A DNA stretch of 22,977 nt from Scatosoma sp045588185 (GTDB lineage: Bacteria > Bacillota > Clostridia > Christensenellales > Borkfalkiaceae): positions 1-22,977 of the forward strand of contig JAZNDR010000056.1 in the NCBI GenBank assembly GCA_045588185.1, read 5' to 3'. This document shows, one piece after another, positions 1 to 7,264 of this stretch; the stretch's first letter is position 1, and every line of letters starts with the position of its first letter. Under the pieces are notes generated by a model. It searched no databases, was not told the origin of the DNA, and saw only the letters and a list, made by a program, of their open reading frames with translations. A program made the position numbers and the translations under genes.

Positions 1-1349
1 ACGATAGCGTAAGCGGTACGGACGCAACGAATAGCGACAGCACCGAAATTACCGTTTGGACAATGGAAAGTGTGTACGCAAAAGCGCAAGAACTTGGCTA
101 TACGGGCACGCTTGAAGAATTTATCGCAAGCGTTTCGGGTAAAGACGGCGAAAACGGTAAAGACGGTAAAGACGGTAAAGACGGCGAAAACGGTAAAGAC
201 GGCAAAGACGGTGTAGGCATAGAAGAAATATACATAAACGCCGAGGGACATTTGCTCGTCAAATTAACAGGACAAGCAACGCATACCGATTTGGGTAAAG
301 TGGTCGGCGAGGACGGCGATTTAAAAATCGAAAACGAGCAGGGCTTGGCGTTCTATTTAAAGGACGACGGCACCTACGGCGTAAAGGCGGGCACGGCTTC
401 TTACTTAACGGAAATCACAATCCCCTCTACCTACAAAGGCAGAGCGGTTACCGAGGTATTGGACTATTTCTTTGGTAGCCAAGAGGGAAATGCAAATGCT
501 CGTACGCAAAGCATTATTATCCCCGACAGTGTAACGAGCATTGGGGACAGAGCGTTCGTTAATTGCTATAATTTAACAAGCGTAACGATAGGGAACAGTG
601 TAACGAGTATTGGGGAATATGCGTTCGTTAATTGCGATAGTTTAACCAGTATCACGGTATCGGAAAATAATGCAAATTATAAATCGGTAGACGGAAATTT
701 ATATAGTAAAGACGGAACAACGCTGATACAATATGCAATGGGAAAAGGGGCAAGTTCGTTTATTATCCCCGACAGCGTAACGAGCATTGGGGAAAGGGCG
801 TTCAATGGTTGCGATAATTTAACAAGTATCACGATACCCGACAGTGTAACGAGTATTGGGGATAGTGCGTTCTATGGTTGCGGTAGTTTACAATTTAACG
901 AATACGGAAACGCAAAGTACTTGGGCAATGAAACAAATCCTTATCTTGCATTGATAACTGTAAAAAGTAAAAATTTTAGTAATTATACCATTCATAGCGA
1001 TACAAAACTAATTGCGAATAGTGCGTTCTATAATTGCAGTAGTTTAACAAGTATCACGATACCCGTCAGTGTAACGAGTATTGCGGATAGTGCGTTCTAT
1101 AATTGCAGGAGTTTAATCAATATCACGATACCCGACAGTGTAACGAGCATTGGGGATAGAGCGTTCTATTATTGCGATAATTTAACAAGTGTATATTATA
1201 AAGGCTCTTTAAGCGATTGGGCAAGTATAACGGGATGGGGCAAGTATGACTTGATGGCTGCAACGCGGTATTATTACAGTGAAGAAGAGCCGACGGATAA
1301 CGAAAATTATTGGTATTACGACGAAAACGGGAATATTGCCGTTTGGTAA
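1..1349 (+). CDS. BspA-like leucine-rich-repeat surface protein, 5' end outside the window
   Basis: The reading frame is open from the first bases of the window, so the gene is partial; an in-frame ATG at 63 is probably internal because coding-like codons (DSVSGTDATNSDSTEITVW) precede it. Counting from that Met, a short collagen-like Gly-X-Y stretch lies at about residues 26-50. From about residue 145 there are repeated units of the BspA/LRR_5 type, with the core IPDSVTSIGDRAF followed by a short Cys-containing turn (NC or GC) and SLTSITI. This family consists of secreted or surface-displayed proteins implicated in adhesion in gut and oral bacteria. The C-terminus (ending DENGNIAVW) shows no sortase motif or membrane segment, so anchoring, if any, must be N-terminal or non-covalent. 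The signal peptide, if present, is outside the window. It converges on pgi. Confidence 0.85.
   Translation, partial: DSVSGTDATNSDSTEITVWTMESVYAKAQELGYTGTLEEFIASVSGKDGENGKDGKDGKDGENGKDGKDGVGIEEIYINAEGHLLVKLTGQATHTDLGKVVGEDGDLKIENEQGLAFYLKDDGTYGVKAGTASYLTEITIPSTYKGRAVTEVLDYFFGSQEGNANARTQSIIIPDSVTSIGDRAFVNCYNLTSVTIGNSVTSIGEYAFVNCDSLTSITVSENNANYKSVDGNLYSKDGTTLIQYAMGKGASSFIIPDSVTSIGERAFNGCDNLTSITIPDSVTSIGDSAFYGCGSLQFNEYGNAKYLGNETNPYLALITVKSKNFSNYTIHSDTKLIANSAFYNCSSLTSITIPVSVTSIADSAFYNCRSLINITIPDSVTSIGDRAFYYCDNLTSVYYKGSLSDWASITGWGKYDLMAATRYYYSEEEPTDNENYWYYDENGNIAVW
138..212 (+). repeat. Collagen-like Gly-X-Y coding repeat
   Basis: About eight consecutive Gly-Lys-Asp / Gly-Glu-Asn triplets are encoded by 9-nt units of the type GGTAAAGAC. 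Such charged Gly-X-Y tracts occur as stalks in bacterial surface proteins. This one is short and sits directly before the LRR part. Confidence 0.75.
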
Positions 1350-1370
1350 AATCACGAAAAATCAACAAAA

Positions 1371-1401
1371 AATCACGAGCGGTTGGCTCGTGATTTTTTG
1401 T
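1371..1401. terminator. Bidirectional intrinsic terminator between the surface protein gene and pgi
   Basis: A perfect 10-bp stem (AATCACGAGC / GCTCGTGATT) with a GGTTG loop is followed by T-rich sequence on the plus strand and by T-rich sequence in the opposite direction too. It fits between two convergent genes. Confidence 0.85.
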
Positions 1402-1418
1402 TGTAATTTTTGTTTCGT

Positions 1419-2852
1419 TTAGATGATACAAGCGACGTCTTTTGCGGGAAGGGAATCGAGTTCCTTTTTCTTTTCCGCATAGCCCGCTTTGCCAAGCAGA
1501 GCGAAGGTTGCTTTCTTGCCTTCTTCTACACCGGGTTGGTTAAAGGTGTCGATGTGGAGCATTGCGCCTGCGTACGCCGTTTGTAATTCGAACAGGAATA
1601 ACAGCTGACCGAGGGTAAACGCGTTCAGTTCGGGAATCCAAAGGGTATAGTTCAGTCTGCCCGCTTTCGTCAAAGCGTATGCCGTTGCGGCGTTCTCCGC
1701 TTGGATAAGCTCTTCCATCGTATGCCCGCCGAGGAACGCCACGTCGGGGATATTTTCACAGCCGTGGGGAATGGGCATTTCACAGCCGTATTTTTTCAGC
1801 GAAAGGAAGGTAACGACTTTGTCGTAAGGCCCTTCGGTGTAGAGCTGTACCTGCGAGTGTTGGTCGGTAACGCCGAGCGATTTCACGGGCGTTTGACCGA
1901 CGTTGCAGGGCTTGCCGTCCAGCGTGATATTTTTGCCGAGCGATTCCGCCCAAAGCTGGCAGTACCAGTCTGCAATATATTTCAGGTTATCCGAATAAGG
2001 CATCATAACGCCCACGTTTTTGCCCTGTTCCATGGAAGCGATTTGTAACACCGCACACATAAGCGCGGGGTTTTTGCGCATAACGGGCGTGCGGCAAAGG
2101 TAATCCATATACGCCGCGCCTGCAAGCAAGCCTTTAATATCAATACCGAGCACTGCCGCGGGAAGAAGTCCTACGGGCGAAAGCTGCGAGAAACGACCGC
2201 CTACGCCGTCGGGGAGTACGTAGCTTTTAATTCCGCCCACTTCGTCGGAAATCTTTTTCAGGTTGCCTTTCTTTGCGTCCGTCGTGAAGATGACGTTCTT
2301 TTTCACGTCAACGCCCACTTTCGTGAGCTGGTCTAAAATGATAAGGTATTGCGCCATCGTTTCGCTGGTCGCGCCCGATTTGGAAATGACGTTAAAGCAG
2401 GTCTTTGCAGGGTCGATAACGTCGAGCAGGTCGCGCATTCTCACGGGGTCTACGTTGTCCTCGACGTAGAATTTAGGACCTTTTCTCTTTGCGCGGGGCA
2501 AGTCGTTATAGTGCAAATGGCAAAGCGCGTTGAACGCCATGATAGGGCCGAGTGCGCTCCCGCCGATACCGAGTACGACGAAGTTTTGGAAGTTTCTGCG
2601 GACTTCCTTTGCGGTCTGTAAAATATCCGCTACAATTTCGTCTTGATTGTAAGGCAATTCCGTCCAGCCCATATACAGCTCGTCCTTGCCTCTGTTTTCC
2701 TTTACGTAGCGGAACGCCTCGCTTGCCTTGGAAGCGTAAGCGTTTAAATCCTTTGCCGAAAAGCCTTTTTCGCCCAAGAATTTGTCCGTCATATTGTTGA
2801 AATCCAACGTTACGCGCATAGAGTTGCGCCAGTCTCTGGTTTTGTATCCCAT
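1419..2852 (-). CDS. pgi: Glucose-6-phosphate isomerase
   Basis: Cytosolic enzyme interconverting glucose 6-phosphate and fructose 6-phosphate (glycolysis/gluconeogenesis). The 477-residue product has the SIS-fold phosphosugar site GIGGSALGP (residues 95-103), the SKSGATSET motif, the family signature DGVGGRFSQLSPVG, the DQHSQVQLYTEG segment and the C-terminal FNQPGVEEGK signature. Length is near that of Bacillota Pgi proteins. I chose the ATG at 2850-2852 (MGYKTRDW), because AAAGGAG lies a few bases upstream of it; the longer frame to 2888 has no better site. A promoter sits directly upstream, and the SpoVB-like gene on the same strand ends 109 bp before this start. Nothing looks missing or damaged. 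Confidence 0.96.
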   Translation of the reverse strand: MGYKTRDWRNSMRVTLDFNNMTDKFLGEKGFSAKDLNAYASKASEAFRYVKENRGKDELYMGWTELPYNQDEIVADILQTAKEVRRNFQNFVVLGIGGSALGPIMAFNALCHLHYNDLPRAKRKGPKFYVEDNVDPVRMRDLLDVIDPAKTCFNVISKSGATSETMAQYLIILDQLTKVGVDVKKNVIFTTDAKKGNLKKISDEVGGIKSYVLPDGVGGRFSQLSPVGLLPAAVLGIDIKGLLAGAAYMDYLCRTPVMRKNPALMCAVLQIASMEQGKNVGVMMPYSDNLKYIADWYCQLWAESLGKNITLDGKPCNVGQTPVKSLGVTDQHSQVQLYTEGPYDKVVTFLSLKKYGCEMPIPHGCENIPDVAFLGGHTMEELIQAENAATAYALTKAGRLNYTLWIPELNAFTLGQLLFLFELQTAYAGAMLHIDTFNQPGVEEGKKATFALLGKAGYAEKKKELDSLPAKDVACII

Positions 2853-2886
2853 AGTCTTCTCCTTTTGTTTTTTATTTACGCATACC

Positions 2887-2915
2887 ATTTTACTATTAAA
2901 TTACCAAGTTGTCAA
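2887..2915 (-). promoter_or_regulatory. Sigma-A promoter of pgi
   Basis: On the minus strand: TTGACA (2915-2910), 17-bp spacer, TAAAAT (2892-2887), about 35 bp ahead of the pgi start. pgi can therefore be transcribed independently of the upstream flippase gene. Confidence 0.75.
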
Positions 2916-2961
2916 GGGTACGGGGCGAAAAAAAGCAAAAACCTTTGTAAAAATTTTCCTT

Positions 2962-4527
2962 TTATCTTTTCTTTGCGTTCGTTTTCCGTGTCTTTATCGG
3001 TAAAATTCCAAAGATAATCCAAGAAACGAGCGTTACCAAGGCAAGTGCAAGTCCTGCGAGAAAAACGGCGAAGAATTGTCCGAACGCCCGTTTGAAAAGA
3101 GCGCTGAAAAGACTGCCTAAAAGCGCGAGGGGAAGCGCGAGCGCAAGCGAGCGCAATAGCGGTTGAACGCTGCCCTGCCCCCGTCCTTTCCACATAGATT
3201 TATATAAGCCCTTGCATTTTTTATGCAACAGGAACAGGTTTAAGAAAGCGGTGGCGGTGAAGCTTGCGCCAAGTCCCCAAATATACGCGTACGCACCGCA
3301 GACAGCGGGTAAAAGCAAAATGCAAAGGAGCAACGCCGCCGCGCCCACGAAATAATAAATAAAGGTCTGCTTTTCAAAACCCATGGAATTGAGCATACCC
3401 GTCGATATCATGGTAAGGCTCATCGGCAAGAGTATTAAACTGCCCTTTTTGATGAAGTCGCCGACGAGCGGTTCGGAAAAGGCGAGGTTGCCCAAATCTC
3501 CGCCGAGCGCATAGAAAAAGGGAATCAAGCATACGGCGACGAGGAAGGTTACGGACAAGCCCCGCGATAAATTTTGGTATAAACGCTTGGTGTTTTTGCG
3601 GTAGAAGTCTTCGGAGAGCTCGGGGACGAGCACGAGGGAGATAGAACCGATAACGGTGGACGGGATAAAGAGGACGGGCACAGCCATTCCCGACACGATG
3701 CCAAAGAGCGCGAGCGCTTCGGTATCGCTCGCGCCCGCGCGGACGAGCATGGCGGGGAGAAGGACGGCAACGGCGGAATTGACGAGCGAACTGCTTGCGC
3801 GTACGGAAGTAATCGGAAGCGTAGCGCGGAAAAGCGGTTTGAGCTGTTTGTTGGGCTTGGCGAGCTTTCCGCCGAAGAGAAAGAAACAAAGCGCGGACGC
3901 AGTGAACGAGAATATATAGGAAATAACGACCGCCCAAGAAGCGCGGTTTGCGCCGTCTACGACGGAAGTGATATTTTGCAATAACAATACGCCCGCAATC
4001 ACCATAACCGCTTCTTCCGCAATTTCGAGGATAGAGGGAACGAGAAACCGTTTATTGCCCCAAAAGCTCCCTCGAACGACGGCGTACAGGGAAGAAAAAA
4101 CCAAGCCTATCGTTAAAATTCGGAAAGAGGTTATCCCCCGTTCGTCCGAAAAGAGAAAGGAAGCGGCTTGCGGGAAAATTCCTAAAAACAGGGCGGCGGG
4201 CAGTGTGAGAAGCAGACACAAACAAACGCCCGCCCCGACGGCGGAGCGTTCGCCTGCAAGGTCGTTTTCCGCTTTGCTTTTGGAGATAAGTCTTGAAACG
4301 GTAATGGGAATACCGCCCGTACCGATGGTGAGGAATACGGAAAAGAGGGAGAGGGCGACTTGGTACAAGCCGAGCCCTTCCGCGCCGATAAGTCGGGAAA
4401 GGACGATTCGGTATAAAAATCCAAGTGCGCGTTCGGCAATGGAAAGCGCGGTAACGATAGAAGCCGTGGTGAGCACGGTGGTGCGGATTGTCTTATGCGG
4501 AGAATGGGGGGAGGGTATCGTTTTCAT
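2962..4527 (-). CDS. spoVB: SpoVB-like polysaccharide/lipid II flippase (MOP superfamily)
   Basis: A 521-residue polytopic membrane protein of the MATE/MOP exporter superfamily, the group that holds SpoVB, YkvU and other lipid-linked oligosaccharide flippases. Near the N-terminus are features typical of SpoVB relatives: an arginine-rich first helix (ALGFLYRIVLSRLIGAEG), then GLYQVA and GGIPITVSRLISK. Hydrophobic segments continue to the end, consistent with about 12-14 helices. In Bacillus, SpoVB acts in spore cortex peptidoglycan synthesis; related proteins serve other glycan pathways, so the exact substrate is uncertain and the symbol is tentative. The start at ATG 4527 is supported by conserved N-terminal content, although the nearest purine-rich stretch (GAGAAGG) is rather far upstream. 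The tail is short and basic (KTRKTNAKKR). Confidence 0.8.
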   Translation of the reverse strand: MKTIPSPHSPHKTIRTTVLTTASIVTALSIAERALGFLYRIVLSRLIGAEGLGLYQVALSLFSVFLTIGTGGIPITVSRLISKSKAENDLAGERSAVGAGVCLCLLLTLPAALFLGIFPQAASFLFSDERGITSFRILTIGLVFSSLYAVVRGSFWGNKRFLVPSILEIAEEAVMVIAGVLLLQNITSVVDGANRASWAVVISYIFSFTASALCFFLFGGKLAKPNKQLKPLFRATLPITSVRASSSLVNSAVAVLLPAMLVRAGASDTEALALFGIVSGMAVPVLFIPSTVIGSISLVLVPELSEDFYRKNTKRLYQNLSRGLSVTFLVAVCLIPFFYALGGDLGNLAFSEPLVGDFIKKGSLILLPMSLTMISTGMLNSMGFEKQTFIYYFVGAAALLLCILLLPAVCGAYAYIWGLGASFTATAFLNLFLLHKKCKGLYKSMWKGRGQGSVQPLLRSLALALPLALLGSLFSALFKRAFGQFFAVFLAGLALALVTLVSWIIFGILPIKTRKTNAKKR

Positions 4528-4562
4528 AGTATTATTGTACGAGCCTTCTCAAAAAAATTATG

Positions 4563-4608
4563 ACACTAAAAAAGACCTTTCCCGTTTTGAGAAAAGTCTT
4601 TTTAGTGT
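4563..4608. terminator. Intrinsic terminator after the XRE regulator
   Basis: A long A/T-rich inverted repeat (ACACTAAAAA... / ...TTTTTAGTGT) with a short loop. Its last base overlaps the stop codon of the minus-strand XRE gene. It separates the XRE gene from the downstream spoVB-like gene. Confidence 0.75.
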
Positions 4609-4838
4609 TACTGATTTGATAGATTGTTTTTTACTTTTTTATAGCCGAGCAGTTCGTTTGGTTCTATGTCGAGAAAAATGCAAATTCTTAATAATAAATC
4701 GTATTCTGGTTCGCGTTTACCTTTGATCCATTGATTTACCGTGCTACTCCTTACATTCAGTCCCTCTGCTAATTTTTTTTGAGAAAGACCTTTTACTCGC
4801 AATAAATCGCCTAAATTTTCCGCAAAAAAGTTTATCAT
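4608..4838 (-). CDS. XRE-family transcriptional regulator
   Basis: A 76-residue protein made almost entirely of a Cro/C1-type helix-turn-helix (about residues 7-62). The core is LSQKKLAEGLNVRSSTVNQW, followed by the usual KREPEYDLLLRI and LDIEPNELLG. There is no separate sensor or dimerisation domain beyond a short basic tail, so it is likely a small dimeric repressor. It is divergent from the 82-residue gene at 4967. The intergenic region holds promoters for both genes and three copies of the palindrome TCAC-N5-GTGA (or a near match), placed over the promoter spacers and a start site, so it probably represses both itself and its neighbour. The base composition is more AT-rich than the flanking genes, suggesting acquired DNA. 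Confidence 0.88.
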   Translation of the reverse strand: MINFFAENLGDLLRVKGLSQKKLAEGLNVRSSTVNQWIKGKREPEYDLLLRICIFLDIEPNELLGYKKVKNNLSNQ

Positions 4839-4855
4839 TTTTTTACCTCACAAAA

Positions 4856-4884
4856 ATAATATCACAGAATGTGAAAAAACACAA
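4856..4884 (-). promoter_or_regulatory. Promoter of the XRE gene
   Basis: Minus strand: TTGTGT (4884-4879), 17-bp spacer, TATTAT (4861-4856). The spacer is filled by operator O1. Confidence 0.6.
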
Positions 4885-4948
4885 ATAAAATTGCGAAAAC
4901 CACTTGACATTCACGATTTGTGAATATATAATATATAACAGAATGTGA
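4862..4948. promoter_or_regulatory. Three putative XRE operators (TCAC-N5-GTGA)
   Basis: O1 at 4862-4874 reads TCACAGAATGTGA, a perfect palindrome in the spacer of the XRE promoter. O2 at 4911-4923 reads TCACGATTTGTGA and lies in the spacer of the divergent promoter. O3 at 4936-4948 reads TAACAGAATGTGA, has one degraded half, and covers the expected start site of the divergent promoter. Equal half-site spacing at all three sites argues for one dimeric binder, most simply the adjacent XRE protein. Confidence 0.75.
4904..4932 (+). promoter_or_regulatory. Consensus sigma-A promoter of the 82-residue gene
   Basis: TTGACA (4904-4909), 17-bp spacer, TATAAT (4927-4932): a perfect consensus. Such a strong promoter covered by operators O2 and O3 is typical of a tightly repressed, inducible gene. 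Confidence 0.8.
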
Positions 4949-4966
4949 ATTCATAGAGGTGGAATT

Positions 4967-5215
4967 ATGAAATATTATCAAATTATTGTGGAATTTCGAA
5001 AGGCGTATATGAAACTTAACTATCTAAAAAATAAAATGACGGTCAACGAATTATTTATTTGGACGGAAAATTGGTGTAGAAACAACGGTATTCCAAACGG
5101 CTTGGTGGATAATTTTAAAAGGCTTGTTCTTGCGTACATAGACAAAGAGTGGCATGAAAAGGCAATTGAAAAAGGAATGAAAAAGTATTTCCGCGCATAT
5201 ATTGTTATATGTTGA
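4967..5215 (+). CDS. Small protein of unknown function, divergent from the XRE regulator
   Basis: 82 residues starting at ATG 4967 behind AGAGGTGG. I do not recognise the family. The sequence is basic and rich in aromatic residues (KYYQ, WTENWC), predicted mostly helical, with no signal peptide and a short hydrophobic C-terminal end (YIVIC). It is driven by a consensus promoter that looks repressed by the divergent XRE protein, so it may be an antirepressor, a toxin-like product or a remnant of a mobile element; nothing in the sequence decides between these. Its codon use is AT-rich compared with the LysM gene that overlaps its end. Confidence 0.6.
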   Translation: MKYYQIIVEFRKAYMKLNYLKNKMTVNELFIWTENWCRNNGIPNGLVDNFKRLVLAYIDKEWHEKAIEKGMKKYFRAYIVIC

Positions 5216-5490
5216 AAATGGAAATTCGGCAATATTATCAAGTGAAAGACGGGCAAGCTCTGCGCTGTATCGCAGAGGCGTTTTCCGTGTCCGAACGGTT
5301 GCTTATTCAAGAGAATAATTTGACGGGCGAGCCGTTTGCGGGACAGATTTTGCGTATTCCCGCCGAGCGCGGAAATGCCTTTACCGCGCAAGCGGGGCAG
5401 AGTAAAAGTCTGCTTTGCGGAAGCGAGGAGAATTACCGTAAGAAAAACGGGACGGATATTCTGTATATCGGAATGCGGGTGATATTGTAA
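5209..5490 (+). CDS. LysM-domain protein
   Basis: 93 residues. One LysM peptidoglycan/chitin-binding motif covers about residues 8-50 (YQVKDGQALRCIAEAF, then VSERLLIQENNL and FAGQILRIP). A short extension ends in NGTDILYIGMRV. There is no signal peptide. In spore formers, single LysM proteins without an export signal often bind the cortex/coat interface, which would fit the following gene, but that is inference. The start is uncertain: ATG 5209 overlaps the stop of the upstream gene (translational coupling is possible) and ATG 5218 is an alternative; neither has a ribosome binding site. Composition changes sharply near here, so the native 5' flank may have been replaced. Confidence 0.75.
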   Translation: MLKMEIRQYYQVKDGQALRCIAEAFSVSERLLIQENNLTGEPFAGQILRIPAERGNAFTAQAGQSKSLLCGSEENYRKKNGTDILYIGMRVIL

Positions 5491-5495
5491 ACGCT

Positions 5496-5527
5496 GTCAC
5501 ATTCCGTTTATGACGGCGCATACGATA
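5496..5527 (+). promoter_or_regulatory. Sporulation-type (sigma-E/K-like) promoter candidate
   Basis: GTCACATT (5496-5503), 15-bp spacer, CATACGATA (5519-5527). This is close to the Bacillus sigma-E pattern (GTCATATT / CATA-C-T) and also fits the sigma-K -10 form CATA-N3-TA. It lies upstream of the 218-residue Cys-containing protein. Confidence 0.45.
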
Positions 5528-5693
5528 TAATAAGTAACGATTACGCGAAAGACCGAAAATCGCGGCGAGGGCGATCGCGCGAAAGGGCGGAGGTAAAGGG
5601 AGGCGTGCGGCAAGAGGCTGAACGCTTCCCGCGCCCGAACAAGCGGACGCGCGGCGCGGTTTTTGGAGATATTCGTAACAGGAGGTATACCAT
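5528..5693 (+). other. Long GC-rich leader with hairpin, upstream of the 218-residue protein
   Basis: About 165 bp with no supported gene. It is unusually GC-rich and purine-rich for the window. A hairpin at 5629-5654 (CCGCGC-CCG / CGG-AC-GCGCGG, loop AACAAG) is followed by a CGCGG-TTTTT stretch, so it could be a weak attenuator. A strong AGGAGG lies just before the start at 5694. Confidence 0.35.
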
Positions 5694-6350
5694 ATGTCCT
5701 TTTATTCCAATTTCCAATCGGATAAATGCCCGGGGACGATGACGGGCAATCCGTTGAACGGTTTGACGGAAAAAGTTTGTATTCAAGCGGAAAAGATTTT
5801 CGACGCGGGTATCAAACAAACCCAAATTGAAAACTACGCTTTAACGCTTACCGACATTTCCATCGAAAATCCTACATATCCTTTGACTTTCATTTCTGCC
5901 CGTTCGACCACCGCCGAAGCGGTCGTAACCAACCTCAATATCGAACGGCAAGCGGATAAGCACTGCGCCCGCGTGCAAGCGACGGTTACCGTGCCCCTCG
6001 AAGTGCTCTTTACCGACGCCACGGGCGTGGAAGGGAGCGCGACGGCGAGCGTTTCGCTCAACCAAGACGTGCTGTTGTTCGTGCCCGCGCCCTCGATTAT
6101 TCCGTTCAGTGTACGGGCAATCGTCAGTGCGGTTGCGCCCGAGGGTGTTTATAACCCCGACACGCAGGGCTTTACGGTTGCGCTGTGCGTAACGGTTATT
6201 TTGAAAATCGCGATGCCCGTCGAAGTGCTCGTACCCTCGTACGGTTATTGCGTAATTCCGCCCGCGCAGGAATACTCGCAAGAGGTTTGCGCTGGGTTCT
6301 TCGAATTGCCGTTGTACCCGCAGGCGAAAAACTGTAAGTGCAAGGATTGA
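5694..6350 (+). CDS. Candidate spore-coat-type protein, unknown family
   Basis: 218 residues from ATG 5694, with AGGAGG 9 bases upstream. It has no signal peptide and no membrane helix. The body is beta-rich (alternating Val/Thr, for example ARVQATVTVPLEV and FTVALCVTVILKI). Cysteines are scattered (KCPG, KVCIQ, KHCARV, YGYC, EVCAGF) and the end is a Cys cluster, CKCKD. Cys-rich tails and internal cysteines are common in coat and exosporium proteins, and the upstream promoter resembles sigma-E/K sites, which is why I suggest a mother-cell structural role. I cannot match it to a named family, and the function is inference from context only. It is a single-gene unit closed by a strong terminator. 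Confidence 0.65.
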   Translation: MSFYSNFQSDKCPGTMTGNPLNGLTEKVCIQAEKIFDAGIKQTQIENYALTLTDISIENPTYPLTFISARSTTAEAVVTNLNIERQADKHCARVQATVTVPLEVLFTDATGVEGSATASVSLNQDVLLFVPAPSIIPFSVRAIVSAVAPEGVYNPDTQGFTVALCVTVILKIAMPVEVLVPSYGYCVIPPAQEYSQEVCAGFFELPLYPQAKNCKCKD

Positions 6351-6369
6351 AAAGCAAGAGTAAAATAAA

Positions 6370-6410
6370 CGAGAAAAGCGGCCTTAAATTTGAGGTCGCT
6401 TTTCTCGTTT
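6370..6410 (+). terminator. Intrinsic terminator
   Basis: A stem of about 16 bp (CGAGAAAAGCGGCCTT paired with GAGGTCGCTTTTCTCG, including G-T pairs) followed by TTTG. It closes the 218-residue gene. Confidence 0.8.
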
Positions 6411-6425
6411 GTATGCCGTAAAATC

Positions 6426-6454
6426 TTGCTTTTTCAGGAAAAAACTGTTATAAT
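6426..6454 (+). promoter_or_regulatory. Sigma-A promoter of the metallophosphoesterase gene
   Basis: TTGCTT (6426-6431), 17-bp spacer, TATAAT (6449-6454). Only 6 nt (AGAGGT) separate the -10 box from the ATG at 6461, so the transcript should begin at or very near the start codon. Confidence 0.7.
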
Positions 6455-6460
6455 AGAGGT

Positions 6461-7156
6461 ATGAATATTTATGCGATAAGCGATCTGCACCTTTCCGCCA
6501 CCGCCGATAAGCCGATGGATATCTTCGGCGGGAACTGGGAAGGGCATTTCGAAAAAATAAAAGCCGATTGGCTGTCTGTCGTAAAGCCCGACGATATCGT
6601 GCTCATTGCGGGCGATATTAGCTGGGCAATGAAGCTAGAAGACGCTTCCGTTGATTTGGCGTCCTTACGCGGTTTGACGGGTAAAAAAGTTTTTATTAAG
6701 GGCAACCACGACTACTGGTGGAGCGGTATCGGCAAAGTCCGTGCCGCCGCGCCCGACGATAGCTTTGTCTTTTTACAGACGGACGCCGTGCGGATAGAAA
6801 ATTTCGTCATCGTCGGCTCGCGCGGGTGGTCGTGCCCGGGGAGTCCCGATTTTACCGAACAGGACCAAAAGCTGTATTTACGGGAAGCGGAGCGGTTCCG
6901 TCTTGCGTTTGCGGAAGCGGAGAAAATCGCGCAGGAGGGGGATACGAAAATCGCTATGATACATTATCCGCCCTTTACCTTAAAGAACGAGGATACGCTC
7001 TTTACCGAGCTGTTCGAAAAAAACGGCGTTTCCAAGGCGGTGTTCGGACATATCCACGGCGCGGCGTATTTCCCGTTGAAATCGGAAAAGAACGGGATAG
7101 AATATTACCTGACGGCTTGCGATAAGGTAGCGTTCAAGCTAGTCAAAATCGTTTGA
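6461..7156 (+). CDS. Calcineurin-like metallophosphoesterase
   Basis: 231 residues with the full set of binuclear metal ligands: SDLHL (Asp8, His10), AGDISW (Asp52), GNHDYWW (Asn82, His83), HYPP (near 167) and GHIHG (near 197). No signal peptide, so it is a cytosolic phosphohydrolase of a clade common in Clostridia; the natural substrate is not known from sequence. The start is fixed because the first metal motif begins at residue 7. The -10 box of its promoter ends six bases before this ATG, which would make the message leaderless. It sits between the terminated coat-type gene and the pyr promoter and is not obviously part of either unit. Confidence 0.9.
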   Translation: MNIYAISDLHLSATADKPMDIFGGNWEGHFEKIKADWLSVVKPDDIVLIAGDISWAMKLEDASVDLASLRGLTGKKVFIKGNHDYWWSGIGKVRAAAPDDSFVFLQTDAVRIENFVIVGSRGWSCPGSPDFTEQDQKLYLREAERFRLAFAEAEKIAQEGDTKIAMIHYPPFTLKNEDTLFTELFEKNGVSKAVFGHIHGAAYFPLKSEKNGIEYYLTACDKVAFKLVKIV

Positions 7157-7202
7157 TTTCGAAGAAAAAATTTTTTCCGTTTTCAAAAGGGCGTTCGTAT
7201 CC

Positions 7203-7231
7203 TTTACAACGGAAGGAAAAAGTGCTATAAT
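7203..7231 (+). promoter_or_regulatory. Sigma-A promoter of the pyr operon
   Basis: TTTACA (7203-7208), 17-bp spacer, TATAAT (7226-7231). The leader to the pyrB start is only about 25-28 nt and holds no terminator, so PyrR-type attenuation is not evident at this site. Confidence 0.75.
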
Positions 7232-7264
7232 AATACCCGAATAAAATTCTCACGGAGAAATCGT

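Noticed and set aside
1123..1431. A 102-codon minus-strand frame at the end of the LRR gene
   Set aside because: Antisense to the repeats and crosses the bidirectional terminator; no support.
3968..4726. A 252-codon plus-strand frame
   Set aside because: It lies opposite the SpoVB-like membrane protein and runs across a terminator into the XRE gene; composition-driven shadow frame.
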